In this document: positions 14,348-25,300 of the stretch, piece by piece | Layout: each line of letters opens with the position of its first letter | Position numbering within the stretch: position 1 is the first letter of the stretch | Assembly: GCA_026874595.1 (NCBI GenBank) | Contig: CM049317.1 | Location: 16,417,382 to 16,481,381, forward strand | Source: Sipunculus nudus | Lineage: Eukaryota; Annelida; Sipuncula; Golfingiida; Sipunculidae | DNA: 64,000 nucleotides | Reading direction: 5' to 3' | Program-made: the position numbers and the translations under genes | Notes under the pieces: generated by a model | The model's database searches: none | Told to the model about the DNA's origin: nothing | Seen by the model: only the letters and a program-made list of their open reading frames with translations

Positions 14348-15387
14348 GCATGTTGCTTGTAATTTATTTGAACTAAAAGCAATGATATGATTAGATGGGT
14401 GTTTACATTTATTATCAATTGTAACGGCCCTGATGATGATATGTGACAGCCATGGAAAACCATAATGCCGAGGTCAGTTTGCACTTCACATGTCTAAATT
14501 ATTTTTAACAATGTTAAAAAAAAAATTGTCATAGTCACTTTCTGCCATTCAGAGAGTTTTTTATTACATAAAATACCAATTGTTATAAAAAAATAATAAT
14601 AAAAAAGTTGCTAAACCATCTTCATACTACCAAGTCTGTTGCAGTTACGCTTTCAAAGACCTTGATTCAGCGGTTCACTCTGGCGGGTATTGATGGAAAA
14701 TGGTAAAGAAAGTAGAACTATTCAAATGACTCGCGTACACCTGGCTTACAGGGCTGCAGGAGCACGTCCTACGTTAGTTCAAAACCGAACATGAAGCATT
14801 CCCGATAGGCTATCGACAATTAGATCTATCAAATTATGCCATTTAAACCTACCCCGTTTCTGTTACACAGTTTACATTTTATTCCTAAAATTTGATCGGC
14901 AGCTTTGATTTTGGCCCAAACACTTACAGACTTATTTTTTTTCATGAACTTAATGCAATAAGCAAGGTATTTGAAGGAGTAGCTGCAACAGCCTTGATAA
15001 TATGAAGATGTGTTTAAGCTTGCATCGTTGTTGTCTAGGAAGAATGACAGTGAACTGTCGCACCAGCAAGACGTCCTTCCCGGCTCCCATATTATTTAAT
15101 ACCCGCCAGCGAATATCGATTCTCATGCTGCTGACTAGCCTTTATCTAGCACTAGGGTATCACAGGTGTGCACTTAATTAAACAAGGATATTTGTTTCCT
15201 AAGGTGAAACGTAATACCTCCGGTAGCCCTGTCCAGTAATATGTATTAAGTGCAGGTCAGCGTTTTTGTCTTTTCTTGTAATAATTGTTAATCCTCCCAA
15301 AGAAGGTAGTCTGTCCTGTCTTGTTTGCTAGGATAAAATAGGATAGAATAAGATCATCCAGGAGGGTATTAGATTCTTCCCGCTCGT
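14344..15387. other. Non-coding, nothing recognised
   Basis: No frames or repeats stand out, apart from short A runs near 14,515-14,525 and 14,587-14,605. Confidence 0.6.
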
Positions 15388-15500
15388 AAGATCGTTTGTG
15401 CGTGTTTGTTCACAACACCACTCACGCAAAAATAAACGGAATCTCATGAAATGTTCAGGGCATTTCGGCAATTGGCCAAAGAAGAATCCATAAGTTTTTG
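15388..15500 (-). repeat. Repeat family A, inverted fragment
   Basis: Read on the minus strand this matches the left part of family A at about 18,795-18,930 and 42,285-42,440. Shared features are a CA/GT-rich block with GTTTGTTCA, a ggaatct segment and a ggcatttc segment near the inner end. It is the only family A piece in reverse orientation. Confidence 0.55.
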
Positions 15501-16423
15501 GTCTTTATCTTCTCTGGGTATACTTGAGCGTTAACAGGAGGTATTTCAAAATTCACGGCCTCTTATGCGAATGAAACTGGCAACATGGGCCAATAGATAA
15601 GTGATCGCACAGAAGATCCAAGCCCATCTCATTAATTGACACAAAATATCATACTAAAAAGTAAATGCCCGTTAATAATTGTTTAAATATGATGTACTAG
15701 ACGTTAAGGAATTTCAGGTTAAGACCAGTACATGTATTATTCAAGACTGCATTAAGACGAAAGAAAAACAAGCTGTATTAAAACAAATTAAGAGCGGTTT
15801 AGCTAAGATTAAAACTTCATCGAACAATAAAATATAGTTAGCCTGATGAAATGTTCATATAATTGCGGCTTTACTCAAAATGGAATCAATCGATATTGTT
15901 GAAGTTTTGTTGAGAAACGATGAATGTGGTTATTTGGGTCACTGTTATATGCTCAGTTAAAGGATTCTTTACCAGTGTCAGATAGGAGAAATTCTTCATC
16001 CCATTTATGTATGAGACTGAGGTTATTAATTGGTATTATGGGTCAAATTTTGCCCCGGCGGGTACAATAGGTGGATTCATATATTGTCAACACAGGTAGC
16101 GCCCTGGACCAAGGATCAGGATTCTGGTAATATATCGTTGATGTTCACATAGTTATATGTGACATATTGACGGAGGTATATGTGACATCTGGGACTGCTT
16201 TCTAGTTCAACAACATGATAACATAACACATGTTCTATATAATCATATTAACTGCCATCAGACCAGTCTATGATTATACTGATCCTCTTACAATGAACGG
16301 TTGGGCGATCTATTGTGCCAGGTATTGGTATATCAGAGTACGGAAGCGGTAACGTGTGACTGTAAGTTTTATGCGAAAGAAATGGGCAATATGGGTGCGA
16401 ATTAATAGCACGATATATCATAG

Positions 16424-16424
<1 letters not shown>
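15501..16424. other. Non-coding, nothing recognised
   Basis: I see no coding potential or repeat structure in this stretch. Confidence 0.55.

Positions 16425-16475
<51 letters not shown>
16425..16475. repeat. (TA)n microsatellite
   Basis: About 51 nt of perfect TA dinucleotides, directly abutting the left arm of the foldback. Confidence 0.95.
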
Positions 16476-16478
<3 letters not shown>

Positions 16479-16700
16479 TCACGTCTCGTTATACGTTTTA
16501 CGACTACGTAGTTTCGTGCAGAATGTTGTTCCGCTCCTCAGATAAGACTATCTGATTGAAATGCACTCTAGCAGTTGTTTATTGCAGGAAACCTGACGAG
16601 TAATTTATATTTCATTTCAATCAGACAGTCTGACATGAGGAGTGCAACAACATGCTGCACGAAACTACGTAGTCGTAAAACGTCTGACGAGACTTGATTC
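16476..16700. repeat. Long foldback: 88-bp imperfect inverted repeat
   Basis: The left arm, 16,476-16,563, and the right arm, 16,613-16,700, are reverse complements over 88 nt with about ten mismatches by eye and no gaps, around a 49-nt spacer. The perfect core includes TTTTACGACTACGTAGTTTC. Part of the spacer (16,564-16,600) is repeated directly at 16,746-16,782 (shared AGTTGTTTATTGCAGGAAAC). The unit sits between two TA microsatellites. RNA from either strand could form a long hairpin. A foldback or MITE-like mobile element is the likeliest origin. Confidence 0.85.
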
Positions 16701-16782
16701 TTCTTTATGAATTTAAGTTATAAAGCTCTGGTGTAATACATTAGGGCACTCTAGTAGTTGTTTATTGCAGGAAACCTGAAGA

Positions 16783-16798
16783 TATATATATATGTATG

Positions 16799-16843
<45 letters not shown>
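16783..16843. repeat. (TA)n microsatellite with TATG interruptions
   Basis: About 61 nt of TA with a few ATGTATG interruptions on the left. It forms the left flank of the terminal-inverted-repeat element that follows. Confidence 0.95.
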
Positions 16844-16846
<3 letters not shown>

Positions 16847-17736
16847 TGGTGGGCCGTTCATCGAGTTTTTTCGAAAGTCAGTTAGTTTGCTGCCACTTTC
16901 AAGCGCTCGATTACGAAATGCAACTATCGATTACATCATACTCATGATTGTTTTTACCAGAATATCTTTAAGTTATAGGCAAAAATTCCATATTTTACAA
17001 CATTCCGCGCTTCATATAATGAGTCTGTGTTCCCAGATAACCTCCGTATATAACTGAGTATGACACGGTAGGTGAGAGAACGGAGGACTTATTAAACCTC
17101 TGTGAACTGGCAGGGAGCTGAAGAATTAGCGGAGAGTTTTCTTACGAGATGTTCATTGCAAAATATGGGCGGTAAAGCGTTAAAATGCTCCATAATGCTC
17201 CAGGTCTATGCCAATTTTGCGAGATTCTCTTAGAAATAAACCCCTCAACTGATGTCAGGTGCGCTGCCGCATGAGTAATTATATTTTCAGCTTTAAATTA
17301 CCTATTTTTTAATTTTTACCAAAAGTTATAAGGGCCTGTAATTTTTCTGGCAGGCCTGTGAAACCAGTATGCATGTCGGCAGTCATCATATTTGTTATAA
17401 ATAATCAAAGTCCTGGTGGTGAAGTTAAAATGATACTCGGTATTCATGAGGGCCAGCAAGTAGATTTCCTGGACTGTGGTTTGATTCTTGATTACTATAA
17501 TTAATTAAAATGAACCTTTGAATAGCATATCTAAGTGATATAAGGAAAATATAAAAAAGGCAAAAAACTTTTCGTCAGGTAGAATTACTCAGACATGCTG
17601 GCTGGGTTAAGAGAGTACAGTTTCACAGATATTTGCACATTTCTTTATATTTGTCTGAACCAATTAATAATGGATCATCGATCGGTTTGCCCAAACCGAT
17701 GATCGATTATGAAAAAGGAACCGACTCCCACCACTA
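16844..17736. mobile_element. Non-autonomous DNA transposon, hAT-like
   Basis: The element begins TAGTGGTGGG and ends CCCACCACTA, a perfect 10-bp terminal inverted repeat. Weaker similarity continues inward through pyrimidine-rich and ATCGAT-containing subterminal sequence. It is 893 bp and holds no frame for a transposase, so it would depend on one supplied elsewhere. Both flanks are atatatat, which is compatible with an 8-bp target duplication, but the insertion lies in TA repeats so the duplication cannot be proven. Near the right end, 17,681-17,700 is a perfect 9-bp hairpin (atcggtttg / caaaccgat). TIRs of this form are typical of hAT elements, but I have not matched it to a named family. 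Confidence 0.55.
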
Positions 17737-18330
17737 ATATATATATATATAACATACAAGCGGACTAGGCATTGGTTTAAGTGGTATTCCACCTGCCTTC
17801 ACTCAAGTGTACAGATATAAAAGTTAGTTCCAACTTTTGAACTGACAGCTGCTAACCTTTTATCTGGATTATGTGTGCCTTAAAATGCATTTAGTCTGTG
17901 TGATATATTTTTTTGGGGTCTGAAACTACTTGTGTTCTCATAAACAGAATGTCGTCTGATAAAAACATGGCTGCCTGCTTGACGTTTACAAATAGGGGCG
18001 GCATAGTGTTATACAAATTAGACTATTACAGTTCAACTAGACTTTCCAAATTATCTCGTTAGATGAGTAATTTTATTACTTGGAATATCCTGAATGACTG
18101 TTTAGTTTATGGTTATATTTCAAATTTACATACCATGCATTCATAATTATTCATGTATGAGTAAATTGTGTAATGTTTGCCGCACTGTTTTCGTTTGATG
18201 CACGTGTTCACAAGAACATTAAATAGAGTTTAAAGTTCTACAGCTTAACTTTTTTCTGATGACATATTTATCCGGGCACAAACTTGAATATGTGAGAGCG
18301 GACACTTGTGTAATGATGTTGAAGTCCGAA
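17737..18330. other. Non-coding, nothing recognised
   Basis: After a short TA run there is AT-rich sequence without visible structure. Confidence 0.55.
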
Positions 18331-18564
18331 GTGGCCGCTCGATTTGTTGAGCCCATGTCACGGAGTCATTGCCCCTGACCGTAGCTTGAGGCGTTTCCCG
18401 GCCTGCGGGACAGAGAGACCTGGCCGTAATACGGAATAGAGGAGTGACCGTAATTGACAACAAAATTATTATGAAATATAACGGTCGAAAATTCGGGACC
18501 GGAAAATCTGACCGTTATAGACGTATTGACCGTTATTAAGGCGTGGCCGTTAGCAGGCGTTCTA

Positions 18565-18569
<5 letters not shown>
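18331..18569 (+). mobile_element. Right end of a pogo-like DNA element
   Basis: The sequence ends in GTTCTACTGTA inside a TA run, which fits insertion at a TA dinucleotide. Two 18-bp units starting GACCGTTAT lie at 18,510-18,527 and 18,528-18,545. A third, shifted unit, GCCGTTAGCAGGCG, leads to the end, and further GACCGTA words lie upstream at about 18,377, 18,422 and 18,446. Terminal sequences reading CAGTAGAAC on the opposite strand with such subterminal iterations are, from general knowledge, seen in pogo/Tigger-related elements. No matching left end or transposase is present, so this is a fragment and the class is an inference. Confidence 0.4.

Positions 18570-18635
<66 letters not shown>
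18569..18635. repeat. (TA)n microsatellite
   Basis: About 67 nt of perfect TA dinucleotides, directly following the pogo-like terminus. Confidence 0.95.
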
Positions 18636-18636
<1 letters not shown>

Positions 18637-18794
18637 TAGAAATCTACATTTTAAGAATCGCCTTCGCAATGTAGGAGTGCCTTATTGTGGGATGCTTCCA
18701 AACCCGTGTATGCTTTTACCTATTCGGCTCATCTTCCCAGATTCCTGTATGCATCAATTTCTGTTCATTTGTGAATATTTCTTGATCACTTTAC

Positions 18795-19382
18795 TGAATC
18801 CGGATCCTGAACTGGATCCTAACCAAAATAAAAAAAATATTTGATGGCCCATTCCTGAAATGCCCCGAGCATTGCGTAAGATTCCAATTATGATGCGTTT
18901 TGTTATGAACAAACACACACACACGAACGGGAATGAACGTTGACCCTCCCGGCCGAGGCAACAAGAAAAATGTATCCCGTTGCCCCAGAATCAAACCATT
19001 ATCTATTCTGATGTCGGGAGTATAATACCTCCTATAATAAACAATGGCCGCTAGAGGCAACTGTTACGGCATAGACAATGAAGGAACTGTTCACTCACAG
19101 AAGACACCGGACACACAGAACTAATAAACGAGTTTTGGGTCACGGGGGATTGTGCTAAACAGATTACTGCTACACAGATTTGAAACCCGCCTTGTACTCG
19201 TTTCAATCCGAACTCTGAATAAGTGACCCAGATTGCCAGCTAACAGGATATTCAGTTGCCACTGTGAACTAATACAAGCTGGATACGTTGAAAAAATGCA
19301 TGGTAAGATGTGTTTTGGTGCGATGGTATAGACCCAGGAGAAATATGTATAGTCAAGGGACTAAGGGGTCGTCAAGTGAATT
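18795..19382 (+). repeat. Repeat family A, copy 1
   Basis: Collinear with family A at 20,312-20,712 and 42,285-42,770. Shared blocks include a CA-rich tract, atctattctgatgtcggga, aacaatggccgctagaggca, aaacgagttttgggtcac and gatattcagttgccactgtg. In the other copies a minus-strand box-B-like word, GGTTCAATCCCCC, lies inside the block, but here it is mutated (ggggattgtgct). The family may be tRNA-related, but no convincing full tRNA fold is visible. Confidence 0.8.
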
Positions 19383-19476
19383 GATTCCCGCTAGTTAATG
19401 TTAGACCTAGAAGAAATGTGTAAAGTCAAGGGACCAAGGGGTCGTCAAGTGAATTGATTCCCCCTAGCTAAGGTTA
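19331..19476 (+). repeat. 73-bp tandem duplication
   Basis: Units at 19,331-19,403 and 19,404-19,476 share GGGGTCGTCAAGTGAATTGA and agtcaaggga. They differ at a handful of positions. The duplication is at the end of family A copy 1 and is absent from the other copies. Confidence 0.9.
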
Positions 19477-19484
19477 GACTGTAT

Positions 19485-19760
19485 AGAATTTATACAATTG
19501 ATTCACCATTAGTCATATTTCGGTAACGTGTTTATTGAGATAGCTAAGCTATTTTTTTACGCTGACTTTTTGTTATTCTGATCGTTCGTGCATTTGTCAG
19601 CATGATAACGCCAAATACCTCACCTAATATATACCGATTTTAAGGATTTCAATGTGAAGACATTTGGGAATGTAGAACGAGTCCTAGAGTTTGTAGCATT
19701 CCAAATTTAAGGGGGATGGTCTCTGTCAAAGTTTGAATGGTCATGTACAATTAATTCTCT
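19485..19760 (+). repeat. Repeat family B, diverged partial copy
   Basis: This matches the left part of family B at about 21,630-21,950 through atatttcggtaacgtgttta, agctaagctattttttt and a downstream tttcaatgtgaagacattt-like block. Similarity fades toward the right. Confidence 0.65.
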
Positions 19761-20311
19761 TTTGCATTTCATGTCACTGAATCAAATTATACTTATTAGT
19801 AATCTTGACTTTTCATTACTTGATTAAAGAGAAACGTAAGCGTCATTTGTTAGCGTCAGTTCTCTGGTCACCTCGGTCCTATAATCAGAAATTAACGCGT
19901 CCATCTGACGTTTGAACCCCCCCAAAAAACAAGCGTCCGTCCGAGATTTTGAGCGTCATAGACACCCCTGCTTTCCTGACGGCCCTGTCGACTCTTTTAT
20001 GGGCGGGAGAAGATCTGTTGCGGATCCAGGTAATACGGAGGGTCCAGCAGTTAGTGAGTAAAGGTTATTTACATTAATGACCAAATAAAAGTTTCAATAA
20101 TTATCAGTGAGGAATAGAAGAAATTAGCTACATTGGCTTCGTATATTCCTTGCTTGGCTGGTAAACCGTGTTTTCTTCTGCACAGGGTCACTTCTAATTG
20201 GACCAAAATAGAGTGCTCCCATCTGGTGTAGAGATTCAGGATACAAGGTCATAACAAACAGCGCTTACGATATAGGTGGTTGGCCTATGGGTAATGCGCT
20301 GTGTAAAAAGC
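19761..20311. other. Non-coding with possible repeat ends
   Basis: A C-rich then GTCCGTCCGA-containing stretch near 19,915-19,955 and a box-A-like word (TGGCCTATGGGTAATGCGC, about 20,281-20,299) hint at truncated mobile elements. Neither can be assigned. Confidence 0.4.
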
Positions 20312-20712
20312 GTAATTGGCGCAGAATCTAATATTATCTATTTTGATATGGGAAGTATTAACTCCTTAATTAAACAATGGCTACTCGAGGCAACTGTTAC
20401 GGCAATGACAATGAAGGAACTGTTCACTGACAGAAGGCACGGGGATACACAGAACTAATAAACGAGTTTTGGGTCATGGGGGATTGAACTAAACAGATTA
20501 CTGCTACAAAGATTGGTAACATGCCATGTGCCCGTTTCAATCCAGACTGTAAAAAGGTCAGCTAGATTGCTGACCAACTAAATATTCTATTGCCACCGTG
20601 AACCAATACAAGCCGGATATGTTGCAAAATGCAAAGTGATATGTGTTTTTCTGCGATGAAATGGACACGGGAAAAATTGATATATTCAAAGGACCACAGG
20701 TTGTTACAGGTA
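20312..20712 (+). repeat. Repeat family A, copy 2
   Basis: It is collinear with copy 1 (18,795-19,382) and with 42,285-42,770 but lacks the CA-rich left part. The segment starts at gcagaatctaatattatc and runs through aacgagttttgggtcat and ctattgccaccgtgaac. It retains the minus-strand box-B-like word at about 20,478-20,489. Confidence 0.8.
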
Positions 20713-20987
20713 CCCCTTTTATTGTGTGCCGCGGTCTTACAAGATGATTTTTTTATTGTGCACACGGATGTTCCCAGTGTTGTTGGCATTTTGTCTGTGT
20801 GCCACGCGTAGCTCGTGTTGTAGCGGCCTCGCCTGGCCGGATGTTGCAGGCTCTGTTTAATCCGTATTGGTTGAACCCTAGATACACAGCGCTCTTTGTT
20901 CTGGTATTTTCTTTGAACGTGTGTATTGTTAGATTTTTTTTTTTAGAACGTTCGAGCAATGGTAGGTTCTCGACTGGAGGTGAGAGT

Positions 20988-20995
20988 TATAAATA
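20988..20995 (+). promoter_or_regulatory. LTR TATA box
   Basis: TATAAATA lies about 170 nt into the LTR and is conserved at 43,995-44,002 in the third LTR. It probably directs transcription starting near 21,020, the U3-R junction. Confidence 0.6.
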
Positions 20996-21349
20996 GGAGG
21001 CTGTTTTTAGAGCCGGGAGAGGTGAGAGAATATTCCAGCGGAAACAGAAGCGTGTATGTCAGTTTGTGGGACCTATTCCGACAAGTGTGGCAATTGAAGA
21101 TTTTCTTCAGATTTTCTTCTGGATTGTTACAAGAGCTTTACATTGGACTGTTATTCTCCGAGAGAATTTGTGTGAACTTTTCATCCGTTTTATACATTTT
21201 AAAGGACTTGTCGCTGTGCCAGTGGTTGTATCCAGGTACTGTGCATTTTGTGTATTTCACTGTGTGATTGTACTGATTTGATGTTATACTGCTGTTATAC
21301 TGTGTAATTGTATTGATTTAGTGTATTGTAATGTTAGGGTTGTTTTAAG

Positions 21350-21355
21350 AATAAA
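21350..21355 (+). terminator. LTR polyadenylation signal
   Basis: AATAAA lies about 20 nt before an A-rich stretch (aaaaaaaaaaa at about 21,374). In the 28-kb LTR the corresponding word is AACAAA, so that copy has lost the canonical signal. Confidence 0.6.
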
Positions 21356-21629
21356 TTATAGTTATTTGTTAACAAAAAAAAAAAGTGACTTCTTTATTCA
21401 TTCCCCTAGACATTTCACGCTGCCTAGTGTTACATAATATGATTTTTTATTATCTCCTTGACAAAATTATGTCATCACGCATACATGACATGTTGATATT
21501 AGGTTCAAGAACAAGGTCTTCCTCTGAATTCGCTGTTTGTAGTTGATTAAATAGAAATATGACCTGATCAAAATGTCGTCTTGCGGGAGTCAAACTAGGG
21601 TCGCAGGGATACTGTGCACATTGAATATA

Positions 21630-22270
21630 ACGATTAATTCGCCATTAATGGATAGATGCTTGGACATTTTTCATATTATATTTCGGTAACGTGTTTATTC
21701 AGACAGCTAAGCTATTTTTTCACCATGACTTTTTGTAATTCGGTTTATTCGTATATCGGTAAAAAAAACCGCTAAATAACTTACTGAATAAATACCGATC
21801 TCATGGCTTTCAATATAAATTAACTTTGGGACGTTCAGTTAATTCAAAATGTTTAAGAGTTCTAGAATATAGAGAGACCAAACTGGAGATGAGCTGTGTC
21901 AACTTTTGAATGTTTATGTAAAATTAAGTTTTTAAGTTTTCTTCCACTTCTGAACTAGAAATTTCGCATATCAGTTCCTGTTGACATTGTACATTTTCAA
22001 TAAATACTAACTTATTTTATTAAGACGATAATATGCGTTGAAAAATGTTGATTACAAGTAAAAGAGATGAATATTAAGCGTCATGCGTGAAGAAATTTGT
22101 TCATAATAAGGTTCATAATAAGGTATCTGTTCAAGTTAATAGTTTTCCCATATTTTTATAAAAATAAATCCCCTTCAGTACATACATCATTTATTACAGT
22201 ATAAAATTACCATTGCCTTTATTGTTTTCTTTCATAAATGTACCATAAAAAAAAATGAGATATGAATAAC
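21630..22270 (+). repeat. Repeat family B, full copy (B1 then B2)
   Basis: The B1 half (about 21,690-22,080) includes ttaagagttctagaatat and aatttcgcatatcagttcct. The B2 half (about 22,125-22,270) includes gttcaagttaatag and tttataaaaataaatcccc. The order B1-B2 recurs at 41,520-41,990 but is reversed at 33,047-33,650. Confidence 0.75.
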
Positions 22271-22949
22271 AGACAGTGTAATGCCCGGGTATGTTTATCT
22301 TGTGTTCTTTACACCTAGAGGTACAAACAGATAGTGACTCAAGTTGGTATATATGATCTGCAGGCAGGTATATTTTTTATTTTTCTTTCCAGAGGTCAAG
22401 ACCTAGTAACAATGCAAACAATGGATACAAATAAAGTATTTTTTAAATGGTGCATGTCAAAAATTGCACCTAAAGTACTAATGTCGGTAAACCTCACAAC
22501 ATAATCAAGGAAATGTAAACTACAGATTTCTTTAACTCAGCATATCCTAATAGCTTGTCATACTATTTATGCTACTTATTAACATTTCCGAGTCAGATCA
22601 ATGAGTGAGAGGATATTCTATTTTTCGTTATTACATAAATTGTAGAATATTGTAAAATGGTTCAATTTTCAACAAAATAATTGTGTATGCGGATTAATTT
22701 CAAATACTCAGGTCATCATTGAATACAACAACGAAAGGTTATACATCTCGATACTAATGAAAACGTTGACATTATGTAGAGCTATGAAGAGAACCAAACA
22801 TCGGAAAGCTGAATGATTAAATTCAGAGCAGTTTCTTCAGTAACCAGGAATCACAAACTGTAGCTTAAATGCTTATTTAACTCCCAAATAGCATGTGGTA
22901 CCAGGGATACTGTTTTTGTATATTGCTTTATAATTTACATTTGCACAAA
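22271..22949. other. Non-coding, nothing recognised
   Basis: AT-rich sequence with no coding frames or repeat matches that I can see. Confidence 0.55.
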
Positions 22950-22971
22950 TATATGTTGTTTAAACTACATA

Positions 22972-23345
22972 TGATACACCAGATGGATCCAGAGGAGATC
23001 CCCGACCCCTCGGTGCATTTGCTCACTTTGATAAGAACTAGCGAGGTCACGTCACGTTTGAGACGCCAGAGTGCTACTCACTATATGTGTCGGCAAGGCA
23101 ATTTGTCATGCAGCTGGAAGTACTGGTGGCCTTATATGGTGTGCAGCATATATTATAAATCGAGAGATGTAAGAATAGCTATGCTCATGGTATAGGGAAA
23201 TGGAACATGAATACCCCAAAATTCGGTTCACTGCCGACGAGAATCGAAGTCATATCTTTCCAATTGCCGGTCTGTGCAGTCCTTCCGGATTTTCAAGAGG
23301 AAAAGTGACGAGAATGACTCGAAGAAACGTCGAATTGATAGCGGT
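22972..23345 (+). pseudogene. Broken shared reading frame in S1 segment a, function unknown
   Basis: A plus-strand frame begins near the codons for T-P-D-G-S and passes through G-H-V-T-F-E-T-P-E-C and Q-L-E-V-L-V-A. After a frame correction of one base it continues to E-E-S-D-E-N-D-like acidic codons near 23,310. The S2 copy (34,253-34,591) carries the same frame. Here it is interrupted by a TAG at the position of a CAG in S2, by a TAA shortly after Q-H-I-L, and by a one-base deletion near 23,218. Differences between the copies include many that change the amino acid, so there is no sign of recent selection. I do not recognise the protein. It may be an exon of a duplicated host gene or a mobile-element ORF. 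Confidence 0.4.
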
Positions 23346-24742
23346 TTAATTACATCACACTGAGAGAATATACCCCTCCCATGGCGAACATATCTGCTTA
23401 AGAACTGAGACATGGTCTTGCTGGAAAAAAAAAGAAAGAATAAAAAGAGGTCGCATGATTTCCCTAGGGGGCTATAAAGAATCGTGTTTCTGGGGCAAAT
23501 AGTTCTTGAGTCGCTACTGGTGAGTAGTTTATAGATTATTATCACCTTCAGCTGTTAGGAAATAGATGCATGTTGGTTTCCGACACGTGACTAACTTATT
23601 GTATTTAATCTGCGCTTGATCTGTAAATGGCAGTCATGATTAGATCATAGTGGCTTTAGAAATTATTATTCAGTACAACACTTATTTCAGGGACTTATTT
23701 CAAAGTAAGTGCTTTCTGAGGTTTTATTGTCGGTAAGCGCCCTTTATCGGGATTTACTTCCTTTCATAAAGGCTTTAACTTATTATTACCAAACGCATAG
23801 ATGAAGTACTAGTATTTATGAACCTTTCTTATACACAGTCACCGACCATTAAAGGATAACCCGGCAATACATTCATATGTGAAACGTAGCCCAGATATTG
23901 CACATCTCACCATTTTCTATCAAATACATCGTCTTGTAAAAGATATGCACTAACAGCAGTAGTGCTTCGCTTTGGCACGCAGAGGTATGCGATTGACTGA
24001 CTATCAATGAAGTTCTCTGTATAACGAGTGGCTACAGTAGTACTGTTAAAGGTAAAGCGTATATCTAATTTCAAGAAATTATAAAAGGTAAGAACAGGCT
24101 GTGTAAAGTTATAAATTTGCGATGATATAATGAGTACCATACTTCCGCATATTACACTCCATTCTATCTTCTAGGAACGAAATCGTTCAACATATTTTAT
24201 ATTTTGTTGGAATTAGCTGGTTACGAATGAAACCTAAATGTTCAAACCTTACTAGTAGAAGAGCCGTTCCTGAAAAATTAATAAATAGGTAAATAAATTA
24301 TCTTCTGAAAAAAAAATCTATAAATAGGTAGTGAGTGAAAGAAATTACATTGAGGACCAGAAGGTATCATAGCAAAGTTTTAAGGCATTTTAGGGGCGTA
24401 TCTAAAGGGGGATGGGTAGGGATTTGAACCAATGGCCCAATTCCACTTTGCATGTTATATTTGGTACTTATTATCCAGACACTAAATATCCGCTAATAAA
24501 TTAAATTATGAAAGTATTTTTTTAAATATGAATATATTAGTCATATTTACACCAGGTTTCATTAGTGAACTCTCTCTTCGGCAGGTAACAATTCATACAT
24601 GGAAAGATAACTGAATCGGGGAAGTTATATCTCAATGTCATATCTAAGAAAGTGAAGATAATTATTCATGCATGCATCTAACAATTGATAAAATACGTAT
24701 ATTTTCTCTTCTTTGAATCTTAACATGTCATGGATATATATG

Positions 24743-24746
<4 letters not shown>

Positions 24747-24808
<62 letters not shown>
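24747..24808. repeat. (TA)n microsatellite
   Basis: About 60 nt of TA dinucleotides in segment b. A TA/CA compound tract occupies the same position in S3 (46,885-46,957). Confidence 0.95.
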
Positions 24809-24812
<4 letters not shown>

Positions 24813-25227
24813 ATCTTTGTCTAACTGGGGTACCCTCTTATTCTGTAATTCTGGCTACGCCCCTACATTCTCTTATCATAACACATCCCACGCCCGATGT
24901 TTATCATCCATTAGTGAAGGTGTTCAACGTGTGGAGATTGCCCACTGGTTTCTGAAGATGTTCTTGGAGACAAGTGCGAGAGCTTGAACAAAGAGAAGGA
25001 CTCGACAGTTCTGCTGCAACATAATTAATGAATCCGCAATATGCCCCGCTCTCATTGTTCAGAGGGCTCGTTTGTATCCTAAAATTTATTTGCGCCGGCA
25101 TACCGTCAAGGGCCTGACCTCTGGATTAACGAAGACATAATTAAGGTGATTTGTAAGGAAGCTAAAGGCCATGAACTCTTTGCTGGTTATGTATAGGATT
25201 GTAACCTTTAACTACAGGCAAGCCCTA

Positions 25228-25300
25228 ATAGTCAGTTAGATAGAGTGTCTGGCTGCTTAACTGGTTTATTTGGAGGCGTGGGTTCGAAGCTGTCAGCGGC
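25228..25300 (+). repeat. tRNA-like head within S1 segment b
   Basis: A D-arm-like stretch (agtcagttagatagagtg) is followed by ctggctgcttaactgg, which resembles an anticodon arm. A box-B-like TGGGTTCGAAGC then lies at about 25,278-25,290, roughly 50 nt after box A. The S3 counterpart at 47,371-47,441 has lost box B (taggaacgattc). This suggests a tRNA-derived SINE already present before the duplication. Confidence 0.45.

Larger units (their letters stand above)
20819..21513 (+). mobile_element. Near-complete Gypsy-type LTR (solo)
   Basis: This is the fullest of three related LTRs (others at 28,243-28,530 and about 43,799-44,428). The left end is placed at TGTAGCGG by analogy and is uncertain. 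The right end is at AAGAACA, the point matching the end of the 28.5-kb LTR just before its primer-binding site. U3 carries a TATA box, R ends with a polyadenylation signal at 21,350, and U5 includes cacgctgcctagtgttaca. No primer-binding site follows, so this is a solo or recombined LTR of the same family as the element at 28-33 kb. Confidence 0.8.

Noticed and set aside
14185-14484. Open frame rich in Tyr-Ile and Ser-Leu
   Set aside because: It is a translation of the TA and GA microsatellites. Similar frames at 16,758, 45,688, 48,392, 48,418 and 54,208 were rejected for the same reason.
24904-25101. 65-codon minus-strand frame with a similar frame in S3 (47,093-47,314)
   Set aside because: The similarity follows from the duplication of the DNA. 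The plus strand of S3 is equally open, so there is no evidence for coding.
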